Shown here: positions 38,106-50,945 of the stretch, piece by piece
Numbering within the stretch: position 1 is the first letter of the stretch
Layout: the number at the start of each line of letters is the position of its first letter
Assembly: GCA_013399855.1 (NCBI GenBank)
Contig: VXAY01002113.1
Location: 1,447,789 to 1,511,788, forward strand
DNA length: 64,000 nucleotides
DNA from: Oxyruncus cristatus
Lineage: Eukaryota; Chordata; Aves; Passeriformes; Cotingidae
Reading direction: 5' to 3'
Notes under the pieces: model-generated
Told to the model about the DNA's origin: nothing
Database searches by the model: none
Seen by the model: only the letters and a program-made list of their open reading frames with translations
Made by a program: the position numbers and the translations under genes

Positions 38106-40880
38106 TCACATTCACCAGAGTTCAAATGCTTTCGCAGCCACTCCCCAATTCAAAACATTACCATGGCATAAAGCTGCTCCTCTTCCATTGCAATTCCAGC
38201 CCAGAGACAGAAATCCTTTACAGAAGAAATCCTCAAAGTTCTTGTCCTGAAGAGAAAAGAAACCCAAATACTTTAATTGAGGTCAGGATTAGTTAGTGGA
38301 CCCACTGCTGTCAAGAACAATATCATATTATCCTACACTCCTTCCAGCATTTTCCTAAATTAGAGTCTTAGTGATTGTGAAAGTACTCAAGTTTCTCATT
38401 AGAACTCACAGTAAATAATACTGAAATATTATATATTTTTTTTATTCTTGAAACACTGTAATTATTTTATAATTAGAAATACTGCAGTTTCACCAAGAAA
38501 GTAAAACCAAGTATCACGCTACTCATTAAAACAAAACCAAACCAGAATAAAGAGATCAGAAATTACACACAGTAATTTCAGAATTTAGAGAGTGCAAAAA
38601 AATACAGTAAATTGAGATGTTCATGTAATAGGAGAGGAGACTAGTTCAGATCATTACCAGTTGTGTCAGATTTTATATTTGAGAAGGTAAATATTGATGA
38701 GCCAGTTCCAGACTGTGCTGTGAACACAGAGTGCAGCAGGCTCTGATAACTGTAAAGGGGAACAGTTAAGAAATGGGCTGGGCTGGGCCTGGATTCAACT
38801 ACATTAAATAAAATACATCATAATAAGTCATGAGTTAGGATGGTCATATTGGCTGCACCAAAAATCTGACCGTGTAAGTCATTAAATCAGTTCTACTACA
38901 TCAACTTTCCAACACTTCCCTCTTCTGCAGGGCTCACATTTGACCAGTCCTTCCCTGGACTGAAAAAGTGGTACCTGTGACCTTCTGAATGTATAATTTT
39001 TAATACATGAGAACAGTTTTGCTCCTTCTCTGCCTCTCTCGAAAGTCAAGAATACTTTTCAAAGAATTTGAATTTAATCAGCAAATTTCTCATTTTAAAG
39101 ACTCTTTCTAATTATTTTTGTGCAACATCGGTTATTTTTCACTCATCAAGTCCTGTAATTACTTCTGGATTAGAGTGTGCGTGGAAGTATCCTCATGCAA
39201 TCAAATTAACTTGTGCCACCCATTACATCAAATAGAGGGGAAAAAAATAAAAATTGTTGAAAAAGAAGAACAAATATTTTAAAGCATAGTTCACTGAAAG
39301 CACACACAAACACAGAAAGATATAGTTATCTTCTATATATTTGCAGAACTCAGCTTAAGGACCTTATTATCATTTTAGAGGAAAAAAATTATTTTACTGA
39401 TAAAGTACTGAAGAGGTGTTCAGATCTCACACAACGAGGGGAAAAAAAGAGCCCAAAGTGAGAATCAGGACAGAAAGAAAATTACAGTGATTAACAGGAG
39501 CACATTCTAGTGAAAAATAGATTTTAATCACAGCTATTAGGTTATGGGAGCTTATTCGAGTCTAAGACTGAGATAAAGCCACTGAAAATTTAAGTCCTGT
39601 CACATGTCTTGAAGGTTTTAATTTCTTCAACAGACTAATTGCTAGATGGCAAAACTTTTTGTGTTTGTTAACCTCAAACTGACACATATCAAAGTCACTT
39701 GGCTATGTGGCAGAACATTAATCTCAAGTCTAATGAAAAAGGGAAGGTGACTCTCATAAGGAAAAGCCAAAGAAATGTCAGATTGGAGCAATTAAACTGT
39801 CTCAGGAAGAACACAAACAAACATCTACCCTTTCCTTTTACGTTTGTGTAGTATTTCCAACAACAGTTGTGCTCTGAAGTGGGGTAATTATCTAAATATC
39901 CCATTCTAACACATTCCAAAGAAGCAGGGCACAGACACACCTCTGTGTTGCTGGGCAGGTACAGAAGGACTCTCCCAACCTGCAGAGCAGGTCCAACGCA
40001 CCAAACTCATCCCACCAGCAGTGTGGACACAACCCTGCCGAGGGACACATCCAGGATTTGCCAAGAATTGTGGAAACTGCATCCCAGGAAAGCAGCAGGG
40101 CCTGACATCACCTCTCCATGAGCTGCCATCCCAAGAGTTTACTCCAGGACTAAAGCTCATTTGGCCCTAATGAAGACACCAGTGTGCTCAGTGTTTTCTC
40201 ATAATTAGAAGATACATTTTGTTGGATTGGAGCTGTATAAATTAAGCGGATCATTCGTGGCACAACTCAGTTTAAAAGGAACAAAAGTTCCAGAAATGGC
40301 TGAAACCCAGATTTTGAATTCTTCCAACTCCATATTCGCACTCTGGCTCCCAACAGGTTCTCCAGAGGAGCTCGGGTGCCTCTGCCACTGCACGAGCACC
40401 AGGCTCAGCCACAGCCATGGCTTTCCACTGCTGCATTTCCTCAAGAGGGATTGAGTCACTATACAGTCTGTCTGGATTACCCACAAACACGTTTTTAGAA
40501 AGGCAGTTAAGTTCAACTTGATTTCACTAAAGGGAGATGGAGCTGCTTGCTCAAAATGTTTGTCTGTTCACACCCACCAAGTGAACCCACCAGCTCGGGT
40601 GTTACAAACAACTAAGATCTTGAATCTAATACCTAAAATAATCTGCTCAATTCAAGCAGAATTCAGAATAGTTTGAGACTGGAGTTTCTCCGTTGCTCAC
40701 ACAAACTGAAAATGGCAAAACCTAAATATAGATATATATTTATCTTTGGCGTTTTTTTCCCCCCCTCTATTTTTTGTTTTATGTTTTATTGGGGCTTTTT
40801 CAATGATCGCCTTTCACTTACCTGTGATAGTTAACTTATATTGTTAAACATTTAATTCTCAAATAAGTTCTTTTTCTTCC
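38106..40880. other. Gene-free AT-rich DNA
   Basis: No gene recognised. Most is AT-rich. A somewhat GC-richer patch at about 39930-40150 does not match CR1 or any repeat known to me. Confidence 0.6.
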
Positions 40881-40889
40881 TCCCCCCAG

Positions 40890-40964
40890 GGAAAGTTTGC
40901 CATATTACTGGTACATGCTTAAATTTGAGGTAGATTCTACAGAGAGCAGCTGCTCCTATGTCAG
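40890..40964 (+). other. Candidate 75-nt mini-exon (unconfirmed)
   Basis: A strong 3' splice-site pattern (TTCTTTTTCTTCCTCCCCCCAG, AG at 40888-40889) is followed by a 75-nt segment and a donor-like TCAG/GTGAAT with GT at 40965-40966. The length is a multiple of three. Exactly one frame is open across it (1 nt + 24 codons + 2 nt, beginning ESLPYYWYML). A second donor-like site, CCAAG/GTAAAG, lies at 40998, but the frame closes before it. The translated segment belongs to no family I recognise, and no partner exon was found. It could be a real small exon, a non-coding RNA exon or chance. Confidence 0.2.
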
Positions 40965-40969
40965 GTGAA

Positions 40970-42730
40970 TTGTAATAATGAATATCTGCCTTCCAAGGTA
41001 AAGCTGGTCAGGATGTTTCACTTCCCAAGAAGGGGAAATCTATCTCCAAGACCCAAATGTCCTTCAGTAGAAGTCCGGTACCTCCAAAAGACAGAAGTGA
41101 GCAGATCTGAGCTTATTAGATGCTTGTCAATGAGGGGGAAATGCACCTGATGCAGTTGACAGCAGGGAAAAAAGATGACTTTAATATTGCTCACCTCCCA
41201 GCAGCAATCCAGTTAGGCAGGGAACAGAAATATTGGGATGAGCAGCAACGCCACACACTCAGCTGGCATCCAACCAACTTCCAGATTTCCTACTGAGTGC
41301 AGTTTTTCAGACTTCAGGCACATGATTCTCATGTGGTACATGGAAGCTCCCTCTGTAACCCACACAAATATGCTTTCTGTGCATACACTTCCCTTAAATA
41401 ATCCCCAGTAGTGAATATATAATGGAGCTGTACCTTGTGTTGCCATTTGCCAGAATAAGCAATTTAAAAACTACTACAGGAAAGAAGATATGTTAAGGTC
41501 ATTATTATTGCACAGTCCTTTGGCAGTTGCTTTTCACAACCATTTTATCTTGTGTCTTGAGCTACTGGAGATTTTCCACTCTTGTCTCTATAAAGGCTCA
41601 AACCACATTTTTTTCCTGTAATTTGATGTAGAACTTCCTCATCTGTCACTGTTCATCCAGCCCCAATCTCTCCAGCACCTTTCTCACTCTTTCCAATAGC
41701 TCTTGTGCTGTTCCATCAGTTTAACAGGATCTAAAATCCCCCACAAAACAGTGTCACTCATTCGAGAACATTAATTTATAAGCAAAATTCACACTGAAAT
41801 ATTGAAAAGTAAAATACTCAGAAACAACGTATTTCCTGCTGTTAATTTAAATAATTTAAAAATATAAATGTTTATAAACTTTAGAACTGCTGTTAAACAA
41901 TTAGTTATAAGCTAGTAGATTATAAAAGGTGCATATTACTAATAAAATTAATATTTCAGTCTTGCAATTTCCCAAGGCTATATCAATAAAAGCTGGGGTG
42001 CACAGACTGGGGCTGCTGAGTTACTCAGCACGTTGCTCAGATATTTACTGGAGGTAAAGAAAATGCACCAACCCAGAAAACAGGAAAATAATCAAAAACA
42101 AGCTAGAAACAGATATTTGATATTTAATTCCACACATTTAGCTTTTATTTTTAAAGGCATTTCCAGCTTAAACAACTCGAATGATTCAGCTTTCATCTTT
42201 CAGTAGTGACATTCCTTATTTTTGTCATATTTTTTTTCCACTGATAGGGAGATTTTACTACAGAGGAACATGAGCTTTTCTGAATGAGTTACACAGCGAC
42301 AGAATCTAGAGCTGATGCTTAGGAAAGGAAAAACGACAAATATTTCATTAAACTTCATCACATTTTTGCCTTTCATGTGAGTGAACTGCGTTTCTCTTTC
42401 GCTGTCAGAAACCCACATTTGGAATTGTACAGCCTACGCTTTCTTAATTATGATCTCCCTCAAACTCAATTGAATTTCTCTCTGTCTCCATTTCTTCCTT
42501 TTCCTCCTGCTGCTGCTAATTAAGATAAATACATCAGAAGTGTTATTGCTGAAGGGAAAGCTGGAGCAAGTGTCATTGGTCCCCGTGATATTTCCCATTT
42601 TGCCATGAGCTGTCACCAATGATTTAGGACCAAGTGCCAAGGATTATATTAATCTTGATAAAATTAGCAAATGCTCTGTGATGTTGACATCCCTTGGTGC
42701 TAAATGACATTCCCCTGGCTGGACCATTAC
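40970..42730. other. Gene-free AT-rich DNA
   Basis: No gene or repeat recognised. The stretch at about 41760-41960 is especially AT-rich. Confidence 0.65.
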
Positions 42731-42732
42731 CA

Positions 42733-42762
42733 CTGAGGAAGAAAATATTCTTTCTTCCTCAG
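42733..42762. repeat. Perfect inverted repeat, 12-bp arms, 6-base loop
   Basis: CTGAGGAAGAAA at 42733-42744 is the exact reverse complement of TTTCTTCCTCAG at 42751-42762, with ATATTC between them. This is the longest perfect hairpin noticed in the window. It is too short for a typical microRNA precursor stem, and the bases just outside do not extend the pairing. Confidence 0.92.
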
Positions 42763-43311
42763 AGGATGGCAAATGAGGGCATTAGGTGAAGACTTTATTT
42801 TTTTCCCCCAAGAAGTATGAAGGACAAATTCAAGTGTTACTTGCTCTAAACATTTAGCCTTTAATTTCAGCATCAGTGGTGAAAATCTGTGACACACTCT
42901 TAAAGGATATGAAAAAGCTCATCTGAGGCCAAGGGATGAAGGAGGAAAAGAATTTTATTGAATTTCTGCTTGATAAAGGGAACTGTTATGCAAGGAAATA
43001 CTGTGCAAGAAAGATTATAGACAAAGTACAAGAAATAAAAACTTCTTTTTTCCTTTAAAATCCCATTACATAACTCTACCTGCAAACAGACATATGGACA
43101 TGTCCACCTATTGCAGATCTTCCTGCACACAGGATTTTTCTGAGACTTTCCCAATCTGGCTCTGTATAGCAGCCATAAAATCCTCCAAAAATCACCTCAG
43201 TGGCTCTGGTGGCTGGTGACTGTGTCAGGCTGACCAGGGCTGTCCTGTTGCTTCCTATCTTTGCTCACATCCTGACTCAAGCCATCTGTAGGCTTTTTTT
43301 TTTTTTTTCAG

Positions 43312-43639
43312 TCTGAGGGATAAAGAGCTTCTTTTAATTCTCCATGTACAACCTTGCCCAGCCCAGGACATGCATCAAACGAAGCAGAGCTTTGTTGTGC
43401 TCAGGTTAAAAGCTTCATTGGCAAGCTATCAAAATCTGTTTTCTTTGCAGCCATGGGCAGCCAGGAGGTCACCATGTGAGATTTGGTCACCTGTGAGACC
43501 ATCCACGCTCATTTATGTGCTCATCCACATGTCCTCCGTGGATATTTCTACTCCTAACTTGGGCTTATTCGTGACTTTACACTTGACCAGAGCCACTGCT
43601 CGCAGGACCAAAGACACCAACGCTTGCACAAGGTGCTAA
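43312..43639 (+). other. Open frame behind a poly-T acceptor-like site (unconfirmed)
   Basis: A run of about 17 T followed by CAG at 43309-43311 looks like a 3' splice site. One frame after it (beginning CTG AGG GAT AAA) stays open for about 109 codons to a TAA at 43637-43639. A donor-like CAAG/GTGCTA lies just before the stop. No domain is recognised and the T run may simply be a homopolymer. A minor internal acceptor-like TTTCTTTGCAG precedes a CCATGG at about 43451, but that ATG frame closes after eight codons. Confidence 0.15.
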
Positions 43640-45615
43640 AAAACATATCACACACTTCCAAAATCCCTAAGCCATTTAATGTGGCTCATATATGACCTGA
43701 CAGCTGAATTAAGGTCCAATGAGCACCAGATCTTTATTCTCACTGAATAAATATGCTGTTATTCTGGGAGCACTAGTGCTCTGTCCTCAGAAGAACCTCC
43801 TACCTGCTCCAGAGCTCCAGCCTGGGACTGTGGCCATTTGCAGGATCAGGGTTTGCCTTTGCTGTGCTGATGCATCTTAATACTGGTGTGACCCTCAGTA
43901 AATTCTGGAGTTTATGGATTTGCTGCCACTGCAATTTAAAAGCAGACAGTTCTCAGCAAGGTTGAATTAATATGTGTCAGCACAGATTTACACACAAGGA
44001 TAGCTGAAAACTTCCTGGCAGGAAGGGAGGAGAAAGTAATTTTTAAACAAAAGCCTGGAAGTTGTATGGAAAATGCAGAATTAAGGGAGAGGTGAATGAT
44101 TTTCTCATTCTCAGAAACCTCTTCAAAAGAAACACATTTTTACATCTCTGATTGTCATCAATCCACTATCAGGAGGGATTCTGTTGGTTATTATCCTGCC
44201 ACTACAGCCCTCCACGAAAGGCAATAAGGCTGTTCCTCCAGTTACAGGGTCCACTACTCAACTGTCACCTGCATAAATTGTTTCCTGCTTCACATCTTCA
44301 GAAAACAATGCCAAATTATTCTGCATTTTAACATCAAATAGGTTTCTTTTAAAAAATACCTACAGGTAGGAGCACATAATCTATCATAAAAATTCAAAAC
44401 GCTGTAGCGTTTGTAAAATACTGTGAAATAATAAATGCAGTAAAAATACTGTATTTAATAGGAGCCTGAATGGATGGATTTTTTAAATTCTTGTTGGGGC
44501 TTTAGACATATAAACATACATTAAGTAATTACTACATAAAGGCTACAGAATGTGACCATGAAAAAGCAGATTCATCATGTTTAGCACAACGTATCGGACA
44601 TGATGCCATGCTCTCACTTGAATGGTTGATTAAGGCTACATATATCGGATATGAGATATGAAATTGTTTGACAACAAAAAAGACCCATGACCTAGCCTAC
44701 AAAGTTTATGTACTCTATTGACTAGCTGCTCCTTAGTTTGATTTTCACTTTGAAAATAGTTAATGCGAAAGAAAATATCTCTCACCCCATTTAAGGCTTG
44801 CTGCTATGATTGATTAGGGACACTACATTTGCTTCCTGAGTCCATTAAAGCCAGTGACGATAATTCTTTCCAGCAATGCTGCCTTAACTCAAAGAACTGA
44901 TTTTTCAAAGCCTTGCATTAGCACAGAAGAGAAATCTGTTAAAAAGCCCAAGCCAACAAGCATTCAGGGACATCCACATACAGATGCAGATGTGCACAAC
45001 AGTATTTAAACTTGAAGTAAACTTACGGGTGGCTTAATATATATGCAGAAGTGTTGGAAAATATGATTATCCTATTTTCACGCTTCTTATTTTCAGTGGA
45101 AAAATGTGTGCATGCAGCTTTCATAATCCCTGGTCAAATATGAATGAATGGATCAGGTAAGATTTAGATTTTGAGAGCCAGGTGCTGTTGGAATAGAATT
45201 TCTGCCTAAGGAGAATATTCTCCACAGAAAGGAAAAAATGGTCTAAAAGACCTTGTCAGTGGGTGAGTGGTTGTAGGAGCTGTCTGTCCATAAACAACCT
45301 CTCCACTAAACCCCATAGGATGATGATTTATAGGATCTCCATCCATTGGATGTGACCACCCTCCACTAACAGTAAGATAAATTGTCTCCAGAATTATGGT
45401 GACACTTTTAAAGGATGTAACCACTGGGCAGGACTTTTAATGTTGACTATTCAGATGCTTTTCTGCAGAGCCAAATACACTCCAGAAACAGTCTCCTAAG
45501 TTTTCTCAGCAGAGAACTTCAGGAACTGCAGCTCTAATCCTTAGCCACTTGGGAAAAAAACATCCTATATATTTGTTTTCTCTTCAAACTGTTGATGTTA
45601 GTTATTTACTTCAAT

Positions 45616-45688
45616 CCCAGACTATTTAGTTTGATTTTCCCAGACTATTTGGTTTGATTTTAGTTTGATTCTCTCCAGTGGAGAGAAT
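45616..45688. repeat. 23-bp tandem duplication followed by a 9-bp-arm hairpin
   Basis: Two adjacent 23-base units (45616-45638 and 45639-45661) start CCCAGACTATTT, end GTTTGATTTT and differ at one base (A versus G). A partial third unit, AGTTTGATT, follows at 45662-45670. It overlaps a perfect hairpin, ATTCTCTCC / AGT / GGAGAGAAT, at 45668-45688. Such a cluster suggests local template switching or slippage. Confidence 0.9.
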
Positions 45689-47802
45689 ATAAGAGGCAGT
45701 TATGGGCCAAGTCCCTTTTTGCCAAGGTTAGTGCCAGCGCAGCAACAGGCTTTTAGAGCAAGTGCTCACAAATACTTGCAGCCCTGGGCAGCCCCTGCAC
45801 CCTCAGAGCTGTGAGAGCAGCTACCCACTGTCAGAGAAAACTGTGGGCACAGATGGGTAGGAGGAATTGTCAGTTTTCTTGTAGAGAATTATCGAAAAAG
45901 TATTTCGGCATGAAAATTTTCTTCCTTGTTCTTGCGAAGGAATTAGAGGTGGCTACAGATTTCTTATCAGGAAATCGTTTCAATCACCCAGCAAAAGCTT
46001 TGCAATAAATAGCACATTTTAATGGAAAGGACCACGGATTCTGAAGCAGGATGAGGGAATACTACAGGAAACCTTTGCCAATACAGGAAGTTTCCCTGAT
46101 GTTGGCAAGTGAGACTGTGTGTCAACTTGTGTTACTCGAGAGGATTTTAAAGATATTTAAACTGTGCTCAACTCTTGCTGTCAACATAGCAAGAGCTAAA
46201 TGCTTTTAAAAATTATGCTATTTCTTCTGAACTACAATTTCTCTTGTCAGTCCAGTCCTGAGCAAGACATCCCATCAATCATTCCACCAGAAGGAAACTC
46301 TAAGTGAATTTGAAGATACTACTAAGATAAAAGACTCTCATGTTTCATTCATAACATTAATATTTATATTAGAGCTCTCCTTGTAACCATGACAAGTAAT
46401 TAAAGCAACTAAAAGCTATTAGAAAATTCAGCGTATAAGAGAAAGTTTGTCAACTTCTATTATGTGTTTTATTTGTGCAAGGCTTCAGCTGTCATGGAGC
46501 AACTCAGTTCACAGTGCTGTGCTTGAGGTGCAAAAGTGTACAAGTTTCCAGTCCTTCTCCAGAGGGTCCATGTCCACATGGAAACACGAGTAGAAAGAAA
46601 CGGGACATCTCCTGCAGAGGCAGGGATGTGCATCATCTTTACTCCCTCATTAGGCTGCTCTAACCTGGCTAATTCTGCAGCTTTTTCAACACCAGTCACT
46701 CCCAATTCTCCCAATTCCAGGCAGCAGCAGCTTGGTGAGGCGGCTCATTCCCCCATTATTCCACAGCCTGTGCTGCTGCCTCTGAGCAGCACAAAACTCC
46801 CCAGCACAATCAATATTATCGATTGCTTACTCGGGGGGGGGCATCAACAGTCACTCCCAATGAGGCCAAACCCACCTCACGGCAGCAGCACCGAGTCCAG
46901 CTTGTTCCCAGCACAACAAGTACAATTTTGATGCCTTGGGGCACTGAGTTGGTGGATTGAAATTCTTCTGGCCAGCAGCAAAACCAAAACCTGCTGTAAC
47001 AAAAGCACTGCCATTGCAGCAACAACTGAGAGAATTCTGATGATGCTGAAACACTGATGAGCTGATCACTACTGTCGAGGGCAACTTGTTTATCTTATAG
47101 ATTAGGAACAGAGAAATCACCTTGTGTGTCTGCCTAGTCTGGATCCATTAAGGACAGTAGCATGAAAAAGCTTTCATGTGGGTTTTGGATCATCCAGCTG
47201 CCAACAAGAACCTAGAAATATTAAACAAGTTCTCAACCAAAGTCCAAACCCAAACTTTGCAAAGCCGAGTGGGCTTGAACACGGAAATCTGCACTGATCC
47301 ACCCTAAGGAGGAACATGAACAGTTGGGAAGAAAGAATCACTGAGACCAGAAGCACAATTCAACTACAGTTTCCAATGTCAGAGCTGTGCATTCGTGTTT
47401 TTCTAAATTCCCATTTTCTCAATTAGGAAAGGGGGACATTTACTAAGATTCTTCATTTCCTTTTCATTCCTAGATAAAGGCAAATCTCTTACTGATTACT
47501 TTGCTCCATGTTTGATGCTGCTTTGATGAAGTGCAGCGAAAGAGGGTAAGTAAATAGAATAAATGGAAGGAAAACTAGTTTCAAGCCCCTACAAAGAATT
47601 ACTGTGTGACCTTTATGATTGTCACAACACATTTGTGCTTTCAATGCCAGGTTTTCTTCTGCTGACCAGTGCTATCTGTCCCCTTTACAAACATCCCCTC
47701 CCAGAGTTGTCCAACTGAAGCTCATAACAAAGCAGTACAGCTGGATAAAGCCTGGCAGCTTTTTTTTTGTTTTGTTTTTAATACTGGCTTTGCTCTGCAA
47801 AG

Positions 47803-48171
47803 ATTAGCTGAGCCCAAAACTCCATATACAAGGTCCACCAGGCACAGGTTCCACAGACGTGAAGTGATCTGTAAAGTTCAAGAAATGTCACGTGAAGTGA
47901 TGATTTGCACAAGGCAGTGTTCAAAAGTTGCTTCAAACAACAGGAAAATTGAAGGAGAAAAAGACAGTGACCACAAAGGAGTTGCTGGTGAAACATCTGC
48001 CTGTCTCCTGCAGTGCTTCCTCCTCCTTGGTTTGGAATACCCAATGGTTTTGTTATTCATTGCATACACATACTATAAATTTGAGTATATTATCCAGTAT
48101 CTACCTTTCAAGAAATCTCTCTGCAGCACTTGGGAACTGTTGAAAACAGAAATACTGGAGGAAAATGCAAG
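47803..48171 (+). other. Open frame bounded by acceptor- and donor-like sites (unconfirmed)
   Basis: A + strand frame is open from about 47666 to a TAA at 48173-48175 (about 169 codons) and has no ATG in its first third. Within it, a T-rich tract and CTTTGCTCTGCAAAG give an acceptor-like AG at 47801-47802. The frame ends exactly at a good donor-like GCAAG/GTAAAG (GT at 48172-48173). The implied 369-nt segment is a multiple of three. The translation has a basic, polar first half and a hydrophobic stretch near its end (MVLLFIAYTYYKFEYIIQYL) that could span a membrane. No family is recognised. This is the most exon-like segment by length, but it remains unproven. Confidence 0.22.
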
Positions 48172-50945
48172 GTAAAGTACCTTATAATTATCCTAGGGTG
48201 TTTTTTTCTTTTTTTTTTTTCCTTTCTTTAAATAAAATTAAGAAAATTTAATCTCTTCCATTTACCATATTGAAAAACAAATCAGAAAATAGCATTTCTT
48301 AAGCAATAATCCCAAACATTTTCCCGAGCATAAACAATGAAGTTTGCTTATTTTTCAATCAATAGATTCAAAAATCAAAGTTTTCAATTCTGGTCAAATA
48401 GACTGGTTATTTCACCAAAGAGCAAAATGAAATATTGAACTGCTTTGATTAATAAGATTAGACTTTGTCATAAAATCAAATCTGTATTCCACAGGTAATT
48501 CAAATCAATATGAAAGGCCTGAACTGGAATTAAGACATCATCTGAACAGTTTCTTGCTTAATCTTAAAAAGCATAAAATGAAAGAAAGAAATTCTGAAGG
48601 CATTATTTTAACGTTACTCTGCTAAAAAAATCAACGCAGGCTTTCTGAAAACATTTTGTATTTGATGAAATCGCTATTTGTGATGAAAAACAGTTGTTGA
48701 AACCTCAAGCCAGCTTCAACAAAGATGTTTTCAAATATGCTCTCCGTATTGAGCTCATTACTTCGATCCTATAAAACGTCAGACAGTAAAATTTAGCACA
48801 GATAATTATTTAAATTAGAAAGGCTCTAAAACCTAAATTGATGTGCCATCTTGAAGTTGCAAGAATATTTTTGGCTTATTCTTTTGAATACCATCAGCTT
48901 TGCCGCCCAGTTTAATGTAACCATCAAGCAATTAACAAACCAATCGGATTATTCTGAAATTTTCATTCATTCTTCCAGATCTCCACTGAAATGTTCAATT
49001 CATTTACTTCACAGGTCACCATTGAAAAGCCATTAAATTTACCAGAGAAAAGACCAGTAGAGACCAAGTCTTATAGGGAGAATGCCACTGAAGTTCAACT
49101 AAATGCCACTATTTATTTTAGCAGCAGTAATTGCTATTTGAAACCAGTGTGAAGGGTTTCATAAAATTATTGATTTCTAGTATTTTAGTAGTGATTGCAA
49201 CACATCCATCAAGGCATCACACATGGCCAGTGGGTCCAGTATCATAATGGGGCAAGGACAGAACTGGCTATTTTGGAGTCCTTCCCAGTCCCATAAATCT
49301 TGACAACATCCAGTTCTTCATCCACAAACCCAGACAACAACCCTGTGTTCTGTCCTTAGCAGGGGTTCCAGCCTGTGCTGTGCTCCCAGTCCTGGAATCA
49401 TCAGTTTATGCCAGCTGAATGAAGAAAAGGAACACCAGATTATCTCCTCACTGTCTCCTTAGTTTCGAAAAAATGTAAGAGCCTTAAGTGCGCAATTATT
49501 GGTTAATTAGAGGTGTTTGTACTTTAGGCACAGAGATCCCAAAAAGCCAGTCAATACTCAAGACAGAAATTCTTGGAGAAGATAAGGAGCTGTGGCATGT
49601 GTTGCTCTTATAGATAAACCAACAGATAGTCAAACCACACATTGATTTGGCCCTCTCACCTTTCCCTCTTTAAAACGTGATAGAACACAACTTCCTTTAT
49701 CAGAAAATTATAGTGTAAGAGATGTTGCCATCCAACAGCTTCCAGCAAAGGATGCCTCAGTGGGAATTTTAGAGGGAACAAGACTCAGAGGATGAATGAT
49801 GCTTTCCAAGAAATAATTCTAAATGTGTTTCCCATACATATGCACAGAGGACAGACTCTTCACTGTGAAAAGGCAATTGTGAATACACCCAAAACAACTC
49901 TGAGGAGAATAACTCCTTCCCCTCTAAACACTAGACACTTAAGCAAATGCAACTTGCTGTACAGAGAAGCTGAGAACCTTCTGAAAAATACTTGTGGAAC
50001 AAATGAAAAAATCAAAACATTATTTATGTGAGGTTTGTGAGATCTGGCATTGGGCTTGATAATTCTTTTTTTCTTCCCTGCGCATATGTGTCTGTGCTTC
50101 CATTCTTAAACATTAACAAGTATGAACAAGGAAAAGTACCTGCAAAAGAAAAGAACTGCCCATTTCCTACGGTGAGGCAGCAAAGGTGCTTTTTTATTCA
50201 TAATTAAAACACAACAGCAATGCAGTTTTTACTCCATCTCTATTAGGATGGAGAATGAGAGAAGGTCCCTGAGGAATACTGACCAGAGAAGAAAAAAGCG
50301 TAAGATTTTTAAATCTTGACAGTGGTGTTAAATCAAAACCACTTTTTAAAAATTCAATTCTTCAATTTTTTCTCGGTTTCGTTAAGGTTTTTTTGTTTGT
50401 TTGTTGTTTTGGGGGTTTTTTTTGACTTGCAAATTTCTTTACAAAAACCCAACCATATGATTACACCTTCAGCTTATGGCACAGTGTGGTTTTACCTTTG
50501 AGACACAGATTGTCATTGCTCCAGGAAAAGAACAGAGTCTAATTTTCAGAAGAAGTGAACACACAGAATTCCTGTTGAAGTCAAGTATAGCTGTGGGCAC
50601 TCCAGATCTCTGGAAACAAAACGTCTCATGCTCAGCCATTGTTCACAGTGTTTTGCCTATTGATGCATAAACAAAAAAGCAAAAGGCTTATTCCCATAGG
50701 ATGGACTGGTTTCCTTTTTAATACAAAAGATAATGTTCAGTTTTTAATTATTTTATGCAAAGAATAGATATTTTGCCAAATACCAAAGAAAAGTCAAAAT
50801 TCACTGGAGCACAGTCTCTCAGGCATCCTTGCAGCATCAGGTACTATTTCAGTAAAGTCTTTAATAATTCCAGGTGTGTCTCATGTTAATTGGAAGAGAA
50901 GTAAGGTGTGACTGCTACAGTTTTATGATCATTAATCTTCAGTAA

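Larger units (their letters stand above)
42765..50940. other. Gene-free DNA with weak exon-like segments
   Basis: No confirmed gene. Listed separately are a poly-T acceptor with an open frame at 43.3-43.6 kb, a duplication-plus-hairpin composite at 45.6 kb and an open frame ending at a donor-like site at 48.17 kb. Also seen are a G run near 46833, T-rich runs near 47760 and 48208, and a G/T tract at about 50386-50423. The 79-codon frame at 49792-50031 has no recognised domain. Confidence 0.6.
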
